Source of the DNA: Caenorhabditis remanei
Lineage: Eukaryota > Nematoda > Chromadorea > Rhabditida > Rhabditidae
Direction of reading: 5' to 3'
NCBI RefSeq assembly: GCF_010183535.1
Contig: NC_071331.1
Span: 124,001-188,000, forward strand
Length of the DNA stretch: 64,000 nt
Shown here: in pieces, positions 22,993-34,615 of the stretch
How the letters are laid out: each line of letters starts with the position of its first letter
Numbering within the stretch: position 1 is the stretch's first letter
Program-made: the position numbers and the translations under genes
Notes under the pieces: model-generated
What the model saw: the letters and a program-made list of their open reading frames with translations, nothing else
Told to the model about the DNA's origin: nothing
The model's database searches: none

Positions 22993-23588
22993 TGTCTTTG
23001 AGGTACAAGTTGTACTGCTTGCATTCAGGCGGTATACAAGATGACGAAAGAAATAAAAATATATTGACCAAACACAATCAGGTGATAAGAAGGGGGGTGA
23101 AAAGAGTTTTGAATGGGGGAGGGGAGGAAGGAAACAAAAATAGAAAAGGTTAGGGAACGTGATACATGCATTCAGTGGCTGGCTGTTCAGTTTTATCTCT
23201 CATCTTATCACATTGGTAGTCATCGGTAGAAAGAAGTCACAAGGAAGTGGCTGGAAAAAAGGAAGTAATTCGAAAGAATACAAAATAGATACAGATTTCG
23301 AATGTTCTATAAATCTTTGAAGGTTAGTAATCAAAAGATGATATCAAATTGTGTAATAAAATGTGTTCTTTAGTAAAAAGAGAGAGAGATAGAGAAAAAG
23401 AATTCGTTTGTCGAATTGAAAACAGGTTCTCTTTTGGACGGCGTGACAACAATCATCACATTTTGTGCCTCCTTTGTTCTATGGGGTTTCCAAAAACATT
23501 TCTACTGAAAAAATTCAATTAAAAAATTTGTATCATACTTTTTATTGTAAAAAATGATTCCAGAAACTCAATGAATACCATTTTATTT
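22993..23588. other. Spacer between TMEM272-like paralogues 1 and 2
   Basis: No gene seen. Mostly AT-rich with purine runs; it contains the upstream region of paralogue 1. Confidence 0.35.
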
Positions 23589-24220
23589 TCAATTACTAAT
23601 CAACTGTCGTCTTCCGGAAAAATGATAGTATCTTCTGTAGTTTACTTGTTCATCTTCCTCCGGCTCAAAAAAAAGTCGTCCAACAGAAATAGCTAAAACT
23701 GAAACTGACGTGAGCAAACCAATAAAAGACGTTATGAAACTAGGCCAATAAATGTAACCTGAACATTCCAAATGCCCGTTCATGACTGTTGAGCTCCAAA
23801 CGAACCCAATTGAATTTCTAGAAAATCAGTTATCAAGCAATGTGACTTCCACAAGTAAACTCACAATAAACCAAATAGCAACGACGCAAAGAAAGTTGCA
23901 TATCCCGGCTCATGATTATGCGGATTATCGGAAGTGTTTTTTTCCGGATCCAGCAATGTGTATTTGTAACTTGGTTTCAAAATTAGTCCTAACAAAAGTA
24001 GTAGACACGCTCCGAATAAAATCATCCATGATGAAAGATGTGGCAGGGAAGGGCAATCATATGACATCAAACAACCAGTTATTATAAAATACAAGATGAC
24101 AGCAATTATCAGAATGAGAAATATTACGCCACAATCTGAAAATCTGAAAATGCAACGACAAAAAGAAGTTATAGATAACTCACAGAAATCGGATTTATTG
24201 CTTCTTCGTTGTTCCCACAT
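23589..24220 (-). CDS. Four-pass membrane protein, TMEM272-like (paralogue 2)
   Basis: 178 aa from three exons (24220-24184, 24135-23865, 23817-23589). A very short N-terminus (MWEQRRSNKSDF) leads into YCGVIFLILIIAVILYFIITGCLMSYDCPSLPHLSSWMILFGA-type helices (shown in part), with the same G...CP...W spacing as its neighbours. Helix 3 begins NSIGFVWSSTV right after the phase-2 intron, and the tail is acidic then basic (FEPEEDEQVNYRRYY). The start was chosen because a TTTCATATAG acceptor lies just upstream; a double TTTTCAG at intron 1 leaves two possible acceptors, only the second giving the family sequence. Confidence 0.75.
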
Positions 24221-24626
24221 TAAGAATGCACTATATGAAAATGAAACCAATTAAATAAACAGGAAAGTAATGACATGTTGAAAGTTATTGATAAGAAATT
24301 AACCAGAAAGAAGAAAACGAGCAAAATTATCAGTTGATCCCAGTGTGAATATCAAAATTTTAATCGACATTATCAGTTTCCTGTGTTGGTTCAAAAGTTT
24401 ATTTCGAGAGCTTAGTTCTTCAAACTAATGTTGAAAACATGTGTCATTACAAATTTGGGAATTAGACAAATTTTCAGTGCGGAACTATTGCATCTGGTCA
24501 CATAATCAAATCTACAAAAGTAGTTTTTCTGGTTGAGATCAAATTATGCTAGAAAATGTTATATTTGAGGCAGCTGTTTGCAACATACAATTTCAACCTC
24601 ACTACCTCACTCACTCAAACTTCAAA
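24221..24626. promoter_or_regulatory. Divergent upstream region, TMEM272-like 2 and srz gene
   Basis: 406 bp between the two divergent starts. No distinctive motif was identified. Confidence 0.3.
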
Positions 24627-25828
24627 ATGTCTGAGCAAACCGAACTCCTTCTAAACTCTACGGATGATTCATTCAGCTTGATCGCTCCAATTCAAATGGC
24701 ACAGGTCTATGTGTTTGTTTTCGCCACATTTCCAGCATGTTTAGTATTACTAATTGTCATTTTTCCGTTCTACGTGTATGTCAACAGAATGAATCGAGAG
24801 AGGGATGAGAAAGTGAGGATATCACATACTGTCATTTTCTAATAGTATTTTTCAGACCCTGGTATTTCCGTTCACTAATCATTTCTATAAGATGGTGAAG
24901 AAAACGTATTCTTTCATATTCTCCTTTTTTGCTGCTCTTTTCGTTTTGTATCAAATCGGATTGTAAGAAAGTTACCATTCTAAACTCCTAGTTTAAGAAA
25001 AGTTGTTACAAGCTGATTCTCGTAGACAAAATTATGTAAATTACTTGCCTTTTCAGCTTATTTGGTGTGTTTTTTCTATATATTGCTATATTGATACTGT
25101 TTCTTCTCAACATCATGACTCAAGTATTTCATTTACTAATTTCCGTTTTGGCCACTCTCAAATTCATTCTTTATTTCTTCCCAACTACGGAAAAGTGGGT
25201 GATGTCTGCTCAACGGACTCTTCATAAAAGAATAAGATGGGTTTATATTCTCTACGGACTGAAAGAATCTGCAACAGTCTACTCATTGTTTGGATGTATC
25301 TCTGGAAAGTGCACTGAAGAAGAGAAATGGAATATTGAAGCAAGTTACACGGTAAACACTTTAAAAAATCTCTTACAACAGAATAGCCTATTTTAGATCA
25401 GTTTCTATGTAGCAAACTGTATTCTTCTTTGTTGCTCCCTATTGTATTTACCAATAGTGATTAGTATTCGAAACTTTTCAAATTTACCAATGGTGCAACA
25501 GAATCAACCACAGAAATATATATACTGGCAAACTATGGTTACAGTGCTGTTCAAATCGGTTGGTGAAACTCGTTGTTTGGAACACTAGAAATTACAGAAA
25601 AAAATTCAGGTTTCCCTGCCAACCGCGCTTGTCTTTTTCGCAGAGCACGACATGGTATTTATATTATTTCTAGTTATAACTGATATCGTGATGACTCCTC
25701 TGATCATACAAGTATCCTACTTGAGCTGCAACAAACGAAATGTGGATACAACTTTGGGTGTGTTTTGTTGTTGTTGCACCAAAGGGGGGTCGAGTGTAGA
25801 ACCGGATTCTAACTTTGCTTCTGTATAA
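24627..25828 (+). CDS. Serpentine receptor, class Z (srz)
   Basis: A nematode seven-helix candidate chemoreceptor, 322 aa from five exons (24627-24812, 24856-24962, 25057-25351, 25397-25558, 25610-25828). The SRZ hallmark follows helix 1: FPFYVYVNRMNRERDEK, then FPFTNHFYKMVKKTY. LKFILYFFPTTEKWV is the helix 3/loop 2 region, and helix 7 (DIVMTPLIIQVSYLSC) leads to a Cys-rich tail (FCCCCTKGG). An N-glycosylation site (NSTDD) precedes helix 1. All frames are intact, so it appears functional. It interrupts the TMEM272-like cluster. Confidence 0.85.
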
Positions 25829-25972
25829 AAAAAACCTGTGGAATTCCGAGTTACAAATAATAAAGGAGTCAAAAGTCGAAAACAGTTTTTTCTTATCATT
25901 GACATTCATATGTACATACATGGACAGAAACCATGAAAATGGTCTCACGTGATATGTGCAAGAAGTAAAATT

Positions 25973-26643
25973 TCAGTCTTTTCTGAGACAACATTCGAAA
26001 CAAATGAAACTTAGAAATAGAATCGTTGCTGAAAGAATGATGCTGCTGAAGGTAACGACGGAATAGAAAATCAAATCGTCACAAGAACTTCCAGAAGGCA
26101 ACACACGAAGCCACACAAATCCGATGGCCGACCTTTGAAATAATAATAATAACAATGAGAAACTTTCAACCACAGTGACTTACAAAAAAACCATAATCAG
26201 CCAGATAAGATCAGGGAACAACGGTCTTCTATTCAACTGGTCGTGCTTCTTCATCCATTTTTTCATGACTGACTTGTCGACTAGCATACCTGTCGGTTCT
26301 GGACAGTTATTGTTGAACCATACTCTGGTATAAACATGAGTGACAGAAATAATTCTCTCGAGGAATAACAGAATTGCAACGATATTCAACCAGATGTATA
26401 TTCGTGGATCTTCTGGACAAGTTTTGTAATCAGTGACACCTAGGAATAAGAATAAAGCAGCGATGAACAGAATAATCACTGTGAAGATGATTGTCGAGAT
26501 CGCTGTAACTCTCGAGGTAGTCTTTTAGTACTGATTCCAAAAAACTCACGGAATTTCTCGACTTTTGTTGAATTCTTCTCTAAATCTTGATCTTCTGCTT
26601 CCGCAGTATGTAGCTCTTTGAGATTCTGCATTTTTAGGGACAT
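25973..26643 (-). CDS. Four-pass membrane protein, TMEM272-like (paralogue 3)
   Basis: 190 aa from three exons (26643-26550, 26502-26184, 26132-25973). An acidic/polar N-terminus (MSLKMQNLKELHTAEAEDQ) is followed by helix 1 ending FLGVTDYKTCPEDPRIYIW, where the Cys-Pro and Trp of the family are kept. A longer loop (CPEPTGMLVDKSVMKKWMKK) separates helices 2 and 3. Helix 3 starts SAIGFVWLRVL directly after the phase-2 intron, as in the paralogues. The C-terminus FECCLRKD resembles paralogue 1. Several AGs compete for the first acceptor; 26502 is the one preserving frame with a reasonable site. Confidence 0.72.
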
Positions 26644-27048
26644 ACCGCACTGCTCTCTTGATCAATAATGAAGGGAAAAAAGTATTCAGGTGACAGGGAG
26701 AATAATTTTTCTGCGATGATAAGGAAACTCCATTTCAGCAATTTAATGAGTTCTGCTACACCGCGTTGTCTCTCTTTTCAATACTATTGTTTAATCTTGA
26801 AAAACCCCAATCCTGGATTATTATTTTTCTGAAAACTTACTTTTTCACAGCTCATTTTCCAAAACATATTTAAAATAAACTTTAAAGTCAATTCCTTGTT
26901 TTTTCGATGACACATCCTGCTTATCAGTCGATGTTTGAGAGACGTGTGCATACACAAACTTACGTTTCTATATTTGAGTTTGAACTTTTTTTCAATTTCG
27001 AAAATTTCATAATCCATTATATAAAGCGAACTTTTTCAGTTATACTCG
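26644..27048. promoter_or_regulatory. Divergent upstream region, TMEM272-like 3 and 4
   Basis: 405 bp between divergent paralogue starts; a CTTTTTCAG acceptor at 27031-27039 precedes the plus-strand ATG. No other motif was seen. Confidence 0.35.
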
Positions 27049-27717
27049 ATGGCAGAGAAACAAGTGAAAATGAAAATTGATCCATTCGATAACAATAATG
27101 AAGAAGTGAAATCTGGCAAGTGGTCATGGAGAGGTATGTTTTCGAAAATTTGAAGGGTGCTGTTGCTCTACTTCTAGATTCTATCAAATCACTGTTCTTT
27201 CAGAAATTCATCTTCAATTCATTTTGTTCACTTCCCCTCTTCCACTATTCTTCATTATAACCGGTGCCCTCAAATATTATGATTGTGATTTCCTCCTTGC
27301 AATTTGGATGATTGTTATGGGTGTTCTGATGGAACTGGAACTTGTCTACATCTCTGTATATTTTCAACGATTGTCTGTTGAATCGAAAACCGAATTGGAT
27401 TTGGATGATGCCATTTTCGGACAATATGTGGGACAGCGATTGAAAGATCCAATGCTACAAAAAAGCATAAAACTTCATTTCAAAATTGGATTCTTGTGAG
27501 TGTTCCTCATCCAGACAATCATAGACTAGATTTTTTCAGGTCATATTTCGGAATTGCGAAATGCTATTATATTGTTCTCTGGTCGAATTATTGCAGTGGT
27601 TTCGTTTTCTGGCCAACTCTTTTGATTTCCCTGTTTTATGGAATTTCTTTAGTTGTTCTTGTGTGTTTCAGTGTCTGTAAGTCTAAGCCAGGAAAACATC
27701 AAAACATGATTGTTTGA
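27049..27717 (+). CDS. Four-pass membrane protein, TMEM272-like (paralogue 4)
   Basis: 184 aa from three exons (27049-27133, 27204-27495, 27540-27717), the only plus-strand member. N-terminus MAEKQVKMKIDPFDNNNEE; helix 1/2 region LFFIITGALKYYDCDFLLAIW, where the Cys is kept but Pro is replaced; helix 3 SYFGIAKCYYIVLWSNYC is the most diverged. Intron phases 1 and 2 again match. It ends SKPGKHQNMIV. A trans-splice-like acceptor precedes the ATG by 9 nt. Confidence 0.75.
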
Positions 27718-27836
27718 ATGAACCCATTTATTATCCTTGACGACATGTAACATTAAAATTATTGGCTGTAAAAAAACTTATGTTTGATAGCCAGATAAAT
27801 CATTGCAATTTTTGAATTATGTACTTGATTATGAAG

Positions 27837-29153
27837 CTATTGAACGGTTACCTGAAAATTAAAGAACTTTTATATCGATTCTCTAAGAAATAGTACCTCT
27901 GCTAGTTTGTTCAATTTTTCAGCTACACATTCATTAAACTTTGTCGCGTGGTCTGGCGATATGAACTTTAAGAGTTCACGAGCGTTACGGTAGTATTTAG
28001 TGTGCAGAGAAATCTGGAATTACATTTACCAAAGTAATAACTAAATTCTTTACTCACCTTTGTATAATCTCCGTTCATACAATCAGTATGAGAGGAAGCG
28101 ATTCTCCATCCTTTCATTGTCAGTTCCAAAGTATATGGAGATCCTTCTTGGGTTTTCACATTCACGAAAATTAGATCACTGGTTCTTGGGAGCATTTCAG
28201 ATACACTAATGTCCTCGACTTCATGAGCCAATTCATGGACAGCTGCAATGGCTTCAAGTTCCAATGGACCCACATCATCATCAGATGGAATCACTCCTCC
28301 TTCCTGAAAATAGAAATTGTTCAGAATGAAAAACTTGAAAGGTCAAACTCACCACTTCATGCCGTTTACGATTCATATCCGCAATTTCTTCCAGGGAAAT
28401 AGGAGTTCTTTAAACAGAATATTATATAAAGCAAAAATTGAAAAGAACTAACTTCGGAATCGAAATTTTCGGGCTAATCATCTGATTTATATAGGCGTTT
28501 GACGTGGCAGCGTCGAACCCGAATTTCTCTTTCTCTTCCAAGGTTGGTGAGACAGCACGCGATGTTCGGTATACCTGAGCGGCCGCGTTCCAGCGAGCGG
28601 AACTGAAAAAAAAGGGAGAATAATAGGAAAAGGTGGACGATGAAATGAAAAACCCAATGGAATGTCAAAGTGAGGGGGTGAAAAGAGAAAGAGAACGATA
28701 AACAAAGGAGAGAAGGGAAGCTAATATATAAACAAACCATGTATGTTGCATAATAAAATTTAATCAAAAAAGATTTTCGGTTTGAAGTAAGTAGTTATGA
28801 AATTTTTTTAAATAAAGCTTTTTAAATAAAGCAAAAAACCAAAGTTTTTGTCTAAAACTATGTTGTTTTCTTTCAAAGATTCAAAAAAACATAAAAAGGT
28901 TAGAAAAAAACATACTCTTGTTGTTTATATAACGGCGAGACTTTCAACGAATCAGCCAAAGTATTCGCGGATAAAGCTGAAAACAAAAATTTGAAGATAG
29001 TGATTAATCTAACAGATCAAGTTTACCAATTGGGACGTTTCCACAAATGCATGCTGAGTTGGCGACAGTTGCAGCACCCGAGAAGGATCTTGTACGGTTT
29101 GATTTAGAAGTCGGAGTGCTTGGTGGAGAATTCGGAGGAATTGGAGTGGACAT
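27837..29153 (-). CDS. GSKIP-domain (DUF727) protein with N-terminal extension
   Basis: 256 aa from seven exons (29153-29027, 28976-28916, 28602-28453, 28407-28353, 28303-28058, 28013-27897, 27851-27837). Residues of about 145-250 form a GSKIP domain (LELEAIAAVHELAHEVEDI, SDLIFVNVKTQEGSPYTLEL, GWRIASSHTDCMNGD, then a helical YYRNARELLKFISPD segment). In vertebrates this domain binds GSK3 and PKA. The N-terminal 140 residues begin with a Pro/Ser/Thr-rich stretch (MSTPIPPNSPPSTPTSKSN) that resembles a disordered, phosphorylatable region. The last exon codes only four residues (VTVQ). The start follows a TTTTCAG acceptor by 11 nt. Confidence 0.82.
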
Positions 29154-30139
29154 TGATAAAATATCTGAAAACAAGGAAAAATAAGTAGTAAACTATTTTG
29201 AGAAGGTAATAATACAAAGAAGTTGATTTGAAAACTCATAACGTTTATCTAGATAGAGGAAAAAGAGATACATCACTTTAAAACTCCCGATAAACCAGGA
29301 GAACTCACGCGGAAAACTCGATTACGTCTGTCCGTAAGTCAGTTGGTGGGGTCACAGCTGTTAGAGAACTTCCCAAACGACAACAACAATCGTCTCATGT
29401 TTCAACGACCACATGAGTTTTTTGGGTTTCAATATTGATACTCATTATGGGAACAGGTTATTGTGTTGACTGAATATTAGGAGGTCAAAATGTGATCATT
29501 TTTATTTTAATAGGTATATTATTTGGTATAGAAAGGAGGAATCCGGTATTTGGGGAAACACTGAATTTTGAAGTTTTGTTTTTTTTTTGAACCAACAAAG
29601 TGAAAAATGACGCAAACGGATTATGAGCTGAAACATGATAATGCTTTCTACAACAAACTGATACAGTTGTACTATAAATCTTGATTAAAAAAATGGATAA
29701 ATCAGAAATGAAAGAAATGAAAGAAAGGCAGAAAAATATAAAAATGACACCCAGCTCAACGAGTGAGTTGTTGAAGTAAAAAAAGAAGAAAGCACAAAAG
29801 AAAAGAAAAAAAGAGAGACTTTAGAGAACGAGCCTGCGGGCAGATATTCTTTGAGGACAGAGAGATTGTGCCAGGTGGTGATACACAGACACGTTTACAC
29901 TGGGCCCAAGGGAGGGAAAAGAGGAAGAGAGCAAAGGGATTACGAGCAGAACTCTTGTTTTCTTTCTTTCTTTTTCAACTGGCAGTTGTGAAAATTATCA
30001 GAGGAAAGGAAACTGGCAGAGATGTTTTGTAAAATGTATATAATTTATATTTATTTAAATAACTCGGAAGACTAGATTTAAAAAATAAAGAAATATATAC
30101 ATACAATAACCCATTTTTCACGAAAAGAAGTAAAACAGC
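29154..30139. other. Spacer between the GSKIP gene and pmp-4
   Basis: No gene seen in nearly 1 kb. AT-rich, with purine runs and a TTTCTTTCTTTC tract near 29965. It should contain the GSKIP-gene promoter and the pmp-4 3' UTR. Confidence 0.35.
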
Positions 30140-32929
30140 TTATTCACTATCATCGGTATCCAATGTCATGTTCAAATGATCCTCATCTCCAAGCAGTTGA
30201 CACACCTCTTGGAGGCGTTCCTTCCATCTTGGCACTTCTGCTAACTGCCTTTCCAGTTGTTGTTTCTCTTCCGAATAACTCAAGCGCTCTACGATAGTCT
30301 TCTCATTCAAAGAGGATACTTTGTAGTCACCTTCACCATCATATTGAAGGAGGTGTGTATGGAACTTCCTGAAATTGTTTTGTTTGAAAAAAACAGAGGT
30401 TAGGTTAAATAAAACATACCACAAACTAGGCCGATGGGTGACCGTTAAAAGAGTGATGCCATTATCCTTAATAGCTTGATAAATACTTCCTTCAACATCA
30501 ATCGAGACTGCGGATGTGCATTCATCGAGAAGAGCATATTTTGGTCTGAAAGCGCTTTTCAAAATTTGAATCTCATGAAGTTTTGAGTTTACGTACCTAT
30601 GATAGAACACTCTTGCCATTCCCATTCTTTGTTTCTCTCCTCCAGACAGAACATCCATCCAATCATTCTGTGCATCCCATCCACCTTCTCTCTCTACAAT
30701 GTGTTCCAAATGCACTATTCTCAGCATAATCATCAAGTCTTGATCAGTGATTCCACGTCGTCGCATTTGAACAGTTGTATCCGGATAGATTACTTGATCA
30801 CGAAGAGTTCCGAGTGTCATGTATGGTCGTTGTGGGATATAATACATTCGATCAGAGGATGGTTTCTCAAGATGCCCTCTGTAAGAAACAAAATATTGTA
30901 ATTAGTCAGTATGCTCTCTGCTTTTCCGCACCGGTAAACCGGCCATAATCCTCCTAGAATTCTGAACAGTGAACTTTTTCCGCATCCGTTGGGTCCAGTG
31001 ATCAAGACGTGCATTCCTGGTGTAATCTGGAATAATCAAAATCCATAGTGCCCAAAATAGTCTTGTCCAAGACCCAATACCCTCAAAAAACTCACTGTCA
31101 ACGTCATATTCTTCACCACAACATCTCCATTTGGTGTTACAATTGGCACAGATTTGAGAACAATTTCGTCGGTTTCAGAGTCAGTGACGATACCTAAAGT
31201 TAAAAAGATAATGAACTAGTAAGACCAATTTAGAGGCATACCTTCAATCCTACTGGTATCAAATCGTTCTCCCCGTTGCCCTTCAACTTGTCCTCCACTA
31301 ACAAGTTGTCTTTGATAGATTCCCTTCTTCGCATCATCAAAAACTTTAAACATTTCATGAACTCTTCCAGTGTATCCTGCTAGTTCAGTCACTTCTTTGT
31401 AACTTGTCATTAATCTTTCAACAGCATCTGCTGAGTTGAACAGAAGTGTTTTTGCCGTGGCGTATCCACGAGTTCTTTCAGAAACTCCATGATCAGGAAG
31501 GTCTTCCAATTTCGTTGCTTCTGAAAATACAGTTTTAAACTTCTGACCAAAAATAATTCCCGGTTTTTGAAAAACTTTCAATTTCTTATCGCAAAAACTC
31601 ACTTTCGTCATCAGCATACTCGGCTGCAAGAATCGGAAGAGCAATCATGACCATACCGGTACCAGACCACACATATTTCATAAGGAACTGTTCAATCATA
31701 ATATACGGAATACGTTTCTTGAATATCATCATCATTTGTTGATACAAAGAGTTGTAGGCACCATCCAGTTGTTTGTACTCAGCCTGAATTATCAAAATAA
31801 ATTGGAACGAAGAAACAAGTTCACTGACCTGATGACCTCCATAGAACGCAATTTCTTCTGAATTCGTAATAATTCTTGAATGCAAGTACCTCAAATGTCC
31901 CTTTCTTTTTGCCTCTTCTGCCACCATGTGTCCGAATCTTGGTGATACTGCCTTCAGAATTTTTGCAGTCATTGAAACTGCTAGAATTGCCATGCAAGAT
32001 GGGAGGAATGTTGAGCGACCCGTTCCACGTTGTACTGCTAGTTTTAGAAGAGTGAATCTAGAATGTTGCAAATACTTTTTACTGGCTATTGGTACTTGAA
32101 TATCTTACGTGATTAAGGCAATATCCAATACAGGTTTTGTCAAATGTGAGTAGAGATGAGCTATACTTTGTGAGAACATGGTGATATCTTCTGTCAAACA
32201 TTGATCAGCATTCTGGAGACGGGTGTCCAAATTAGACACTGCGTAGTAAGTTTGATCCTGAAAATGATTCCTGATAAATGCATTTGAAATCTACTCTTAC
32301 CGAGAAGTATTGCTTGTAAGCATGTTTGGTGAGTCTTGTTCTGAATGCTAATCCCAAATAAGACTCGAAAAATCTGATCATAGAATTAACGAAGGTAGCT
32401 GGGAGAGCCACTAAAATCCATTTGATGAGGTGCAAGACAAATTGTAGCACATCCTGAAATATCTCATTTTGATGTCGAATGAGTCTTTCATATAATATAC
32501 CTTTTCTACAATTGATTGTACCATAGATCCTTCTAATTGGGCAACATAAATTGTCAAAAATGTTCTGCACATAAGGATGATTGAATGCATTCCTAAAAAT
32601 TACATTGAACTGAATAAAACTCCAAAACATCCGTCCTCACCAATAATTCCAGCCTCTTTACTGAAAATTCCAGGTACCATAATTTTCAGCAATTCTTTCA
32701 ACTGCCTCAAAAAATGTGGGTCAAATGCTCGCTTTTTATTCTTTTTTGGCGTTCCATCAGAAGCCACACTGTCCTCTTTCTCCAGTTTGTAATGAGATTT
32801 CTGAGACTTTCTGAGTGCAATCCATTGAGCAGCTACTACTGCGGCAACACCTCCTGCAACTATCAACAAGGCTCTCCGCCGTTTTTCAGGGTCTATTGCC
32901 GTTTCGAGAAGTTTCGACTGAACTGACAT
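30140..32929 (-). CDS. pmp-4: Peroxisomal ABC half-transporter, ABCD (ALD) type
   Basis: Imports (very-long-chain) acyl-CoAs into peroxisomes as a dimer. The 733 aa come from twelve exons between 32929 and 30140, all frames joining cleanly. The N-terminus contains a short helix ([20 protein letters not shown]), then the membrane domain with the ALD-family EAA-like motif [12 protein letters not shown]. The nucleotide-binding domain has Walker [10 protein letters not shown], signature [13 protein letters not shown], Walker [10 protein letters not shown] and the H-loop TVTHRPSLW. The length equals the usual ABCD half-transporter. A TTTTTCAG acceptor lies 8 nt before the ATG. The C. elegans pmp-4 gene sits next to npr-32, and a GPCR of that type follows downstream here, supporting the symbol over pmp-5. 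Confidence 0.88.
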
Positions 32930-32937
32930 TCTGTGAT

Positions 32938-34320
32938 CTGAAAAAGATATTAGGCAATAATGAAATAAGTTAGAAAAAATTGAGTTTTTCGAAACCTGAA
33001 ATGTTGTGAGTAAGACTACGTCAAATAATAAAAATGCGGTGGTGGTGGGTTTCAAAAGAACCAGAGACTTTAGTAAGAAAGAAAGAGAGAAAGAGAGAGC
33101 AATGTTGTCTATGTATGTGTTTGATAAGACAACACAAAAAAGGTGATCAGATCAATGTAGAGTAGACTCCGCAAGAAAATGCACAAAGTGCATTATGGAG
33201 CCATTTTTAGAGGTGCTAGGAAACAGAGTCCTCCATGAACTGTTTTTACATTGCGAAATAAAGTCTTAGAGTTTGTTTTTTGTTCTTTCGAGTTATGGTT
33301 TGTAGGCAGTATAATCAAAGGAGAAACCTTACATTGAAATTTGAACCATCAAAATCCCTAAAAGAGGGTCAAAAGTCATTATTCGTGGGAAAACATGTGT
33401 TTAACGACCTGCACAATCCAAAATTGTACAAAAAGTTCACCTAACTATTAAACTTATTTCCAATAACCATTTTTTCACTCAAAAATTAAAAAAAAGTGAA
33501 CCGTCAATCAACCTACCAAAACATCAAAAATAATAAAAACCATGTTTTTGTTATCATCTTCATCATCTCATCCCTCCCCCCTGTCACTACTTTCTCTTAT
33601 CATTCAAACGACAAACAGAAAAGGACACTATTTTGGAAAAGTGACTATGGTGTAGTGATTTTTAATGAAAATGTGTGGTTCAGATTTCCTTGAGACCGTT
33701 TACGCTAAAACTATAAAGATAATATTGCAATGCTTTTAGGAGTTTTTAGAGTACTAAAGAGGCTATAATCAATTTGAATAAGTTTCTATAACACCTTTAT
33801 ATCCTATATTTCGAACAACAAATGTAAAAAAAACCTTTAATTAAGTAACAATTTAAAGTAGAACAGTATGAAACACTGAAAGAAAAAGTGTGTAATCTAG
33901 TAACACTAAAAAGTAGACTATGAAATCAGAATCTGATAAAGAGAAGAAGAAAGAAAGAGGAAGGGATAGACGAAAGAGAAGCTGACAAACTGTGTAATAC
34001 TGTCTCAATTCGAGAATTGTGTGTTACTTTTTCTTCTCTTTATTCTACAATGCCATTCATTAATTGGAAGAAAGGATAGGAAGGACATGGGAAATTGACA
34101 AGATTACACTATTGATAGAGACAACATGACGGAAAAGGAAATTGGAATAACAAGAGACGTGAGAGAGAAGGACTTTGGAATTTTTCGAGTTATTTATTTT
34201 CATAAATACAGGTGCTTATAGCGAGTCCGTTTCAGTGATTACTATAAATTTAAGTTAATGGAAGTTTTGAATGAGATGAAAACTTTATTAGGAAATTCAG
34301 AAAATCAGTATTCTTTGAAT
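32938..34320. other. Spacer upstream of pmp-4
   Basis: No supported gene. A plus-strand frame at 33496-33693 has no splice or family support. GA-rich runs occur near 33080 and 33950. Confidence 0.35.
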
Positions 34321-34551
34321 TTATTTTCCGAAGCTGCTCTTGATCGCAGCTTCCTTCTTGGCCATGATGTCCTCGATCTCCTTCTTTTGAGCTGGGCTCA
34401 AGTTAGATGAGCCCAAATAATCAGTGACCTTCTCTTGAAGACCGACGAGAGCCTCAAGCTCTTGCTCGCTGAATGGAGCAGAATGAACTGGAGTGATGAA
34501 GGCAACGGCCAAAACGGCGAGAATAAGAAGATGGAAGAAGTTGAATTGCAT
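34321..34551 (-). CDS. Small secreted peptide, tandem copy 1
   Basis: Not recognised. A single-exon 76-aa precursor with signal peptide MQFNFFHLLILAVLAVAF, likely cleaved after VHS or VHSA. The mature part is about 52 aa, helical and charged: APFSEQELEALVGLQEKV, then SNLSPAQKKEIEDIMAKKEAA and SFGK. There is no Cys, so no disulfide fold. The ATG at 34551 is the first in the mRNA expected from the TATA box 58 nt upstream. The helical E/K pattern suggests a small helical-bundle secreted protein; function unknown. A close duplicate lies at 35643. Confidence 0.8.
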   Translation of the reverse strand: MQFNFFHLLILAVLAVAFITPVHSAPFSEQELEALVGLQEKVTDYLGSSNLSPAQKKEIEDIMAKKEAAIKSSFGK

Positions 34552-34608
34552 TGTTGACAATAGGAAATAACCAAGTGAATGGATGTCTTACCTCCAGCTA
34601 GAGGATCC

Positions 34609-34615
34609 TTTTATA
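34609..34615 (-). promoter_or_regulatory. TATA box of secreted-peptide copy 1
   Basis: TATAAAA on the minus strand, 58 nt before the ATG; the same box at the same distance occurs in copy 2, while the DNA further upstream differs. Confidence 0.65.
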
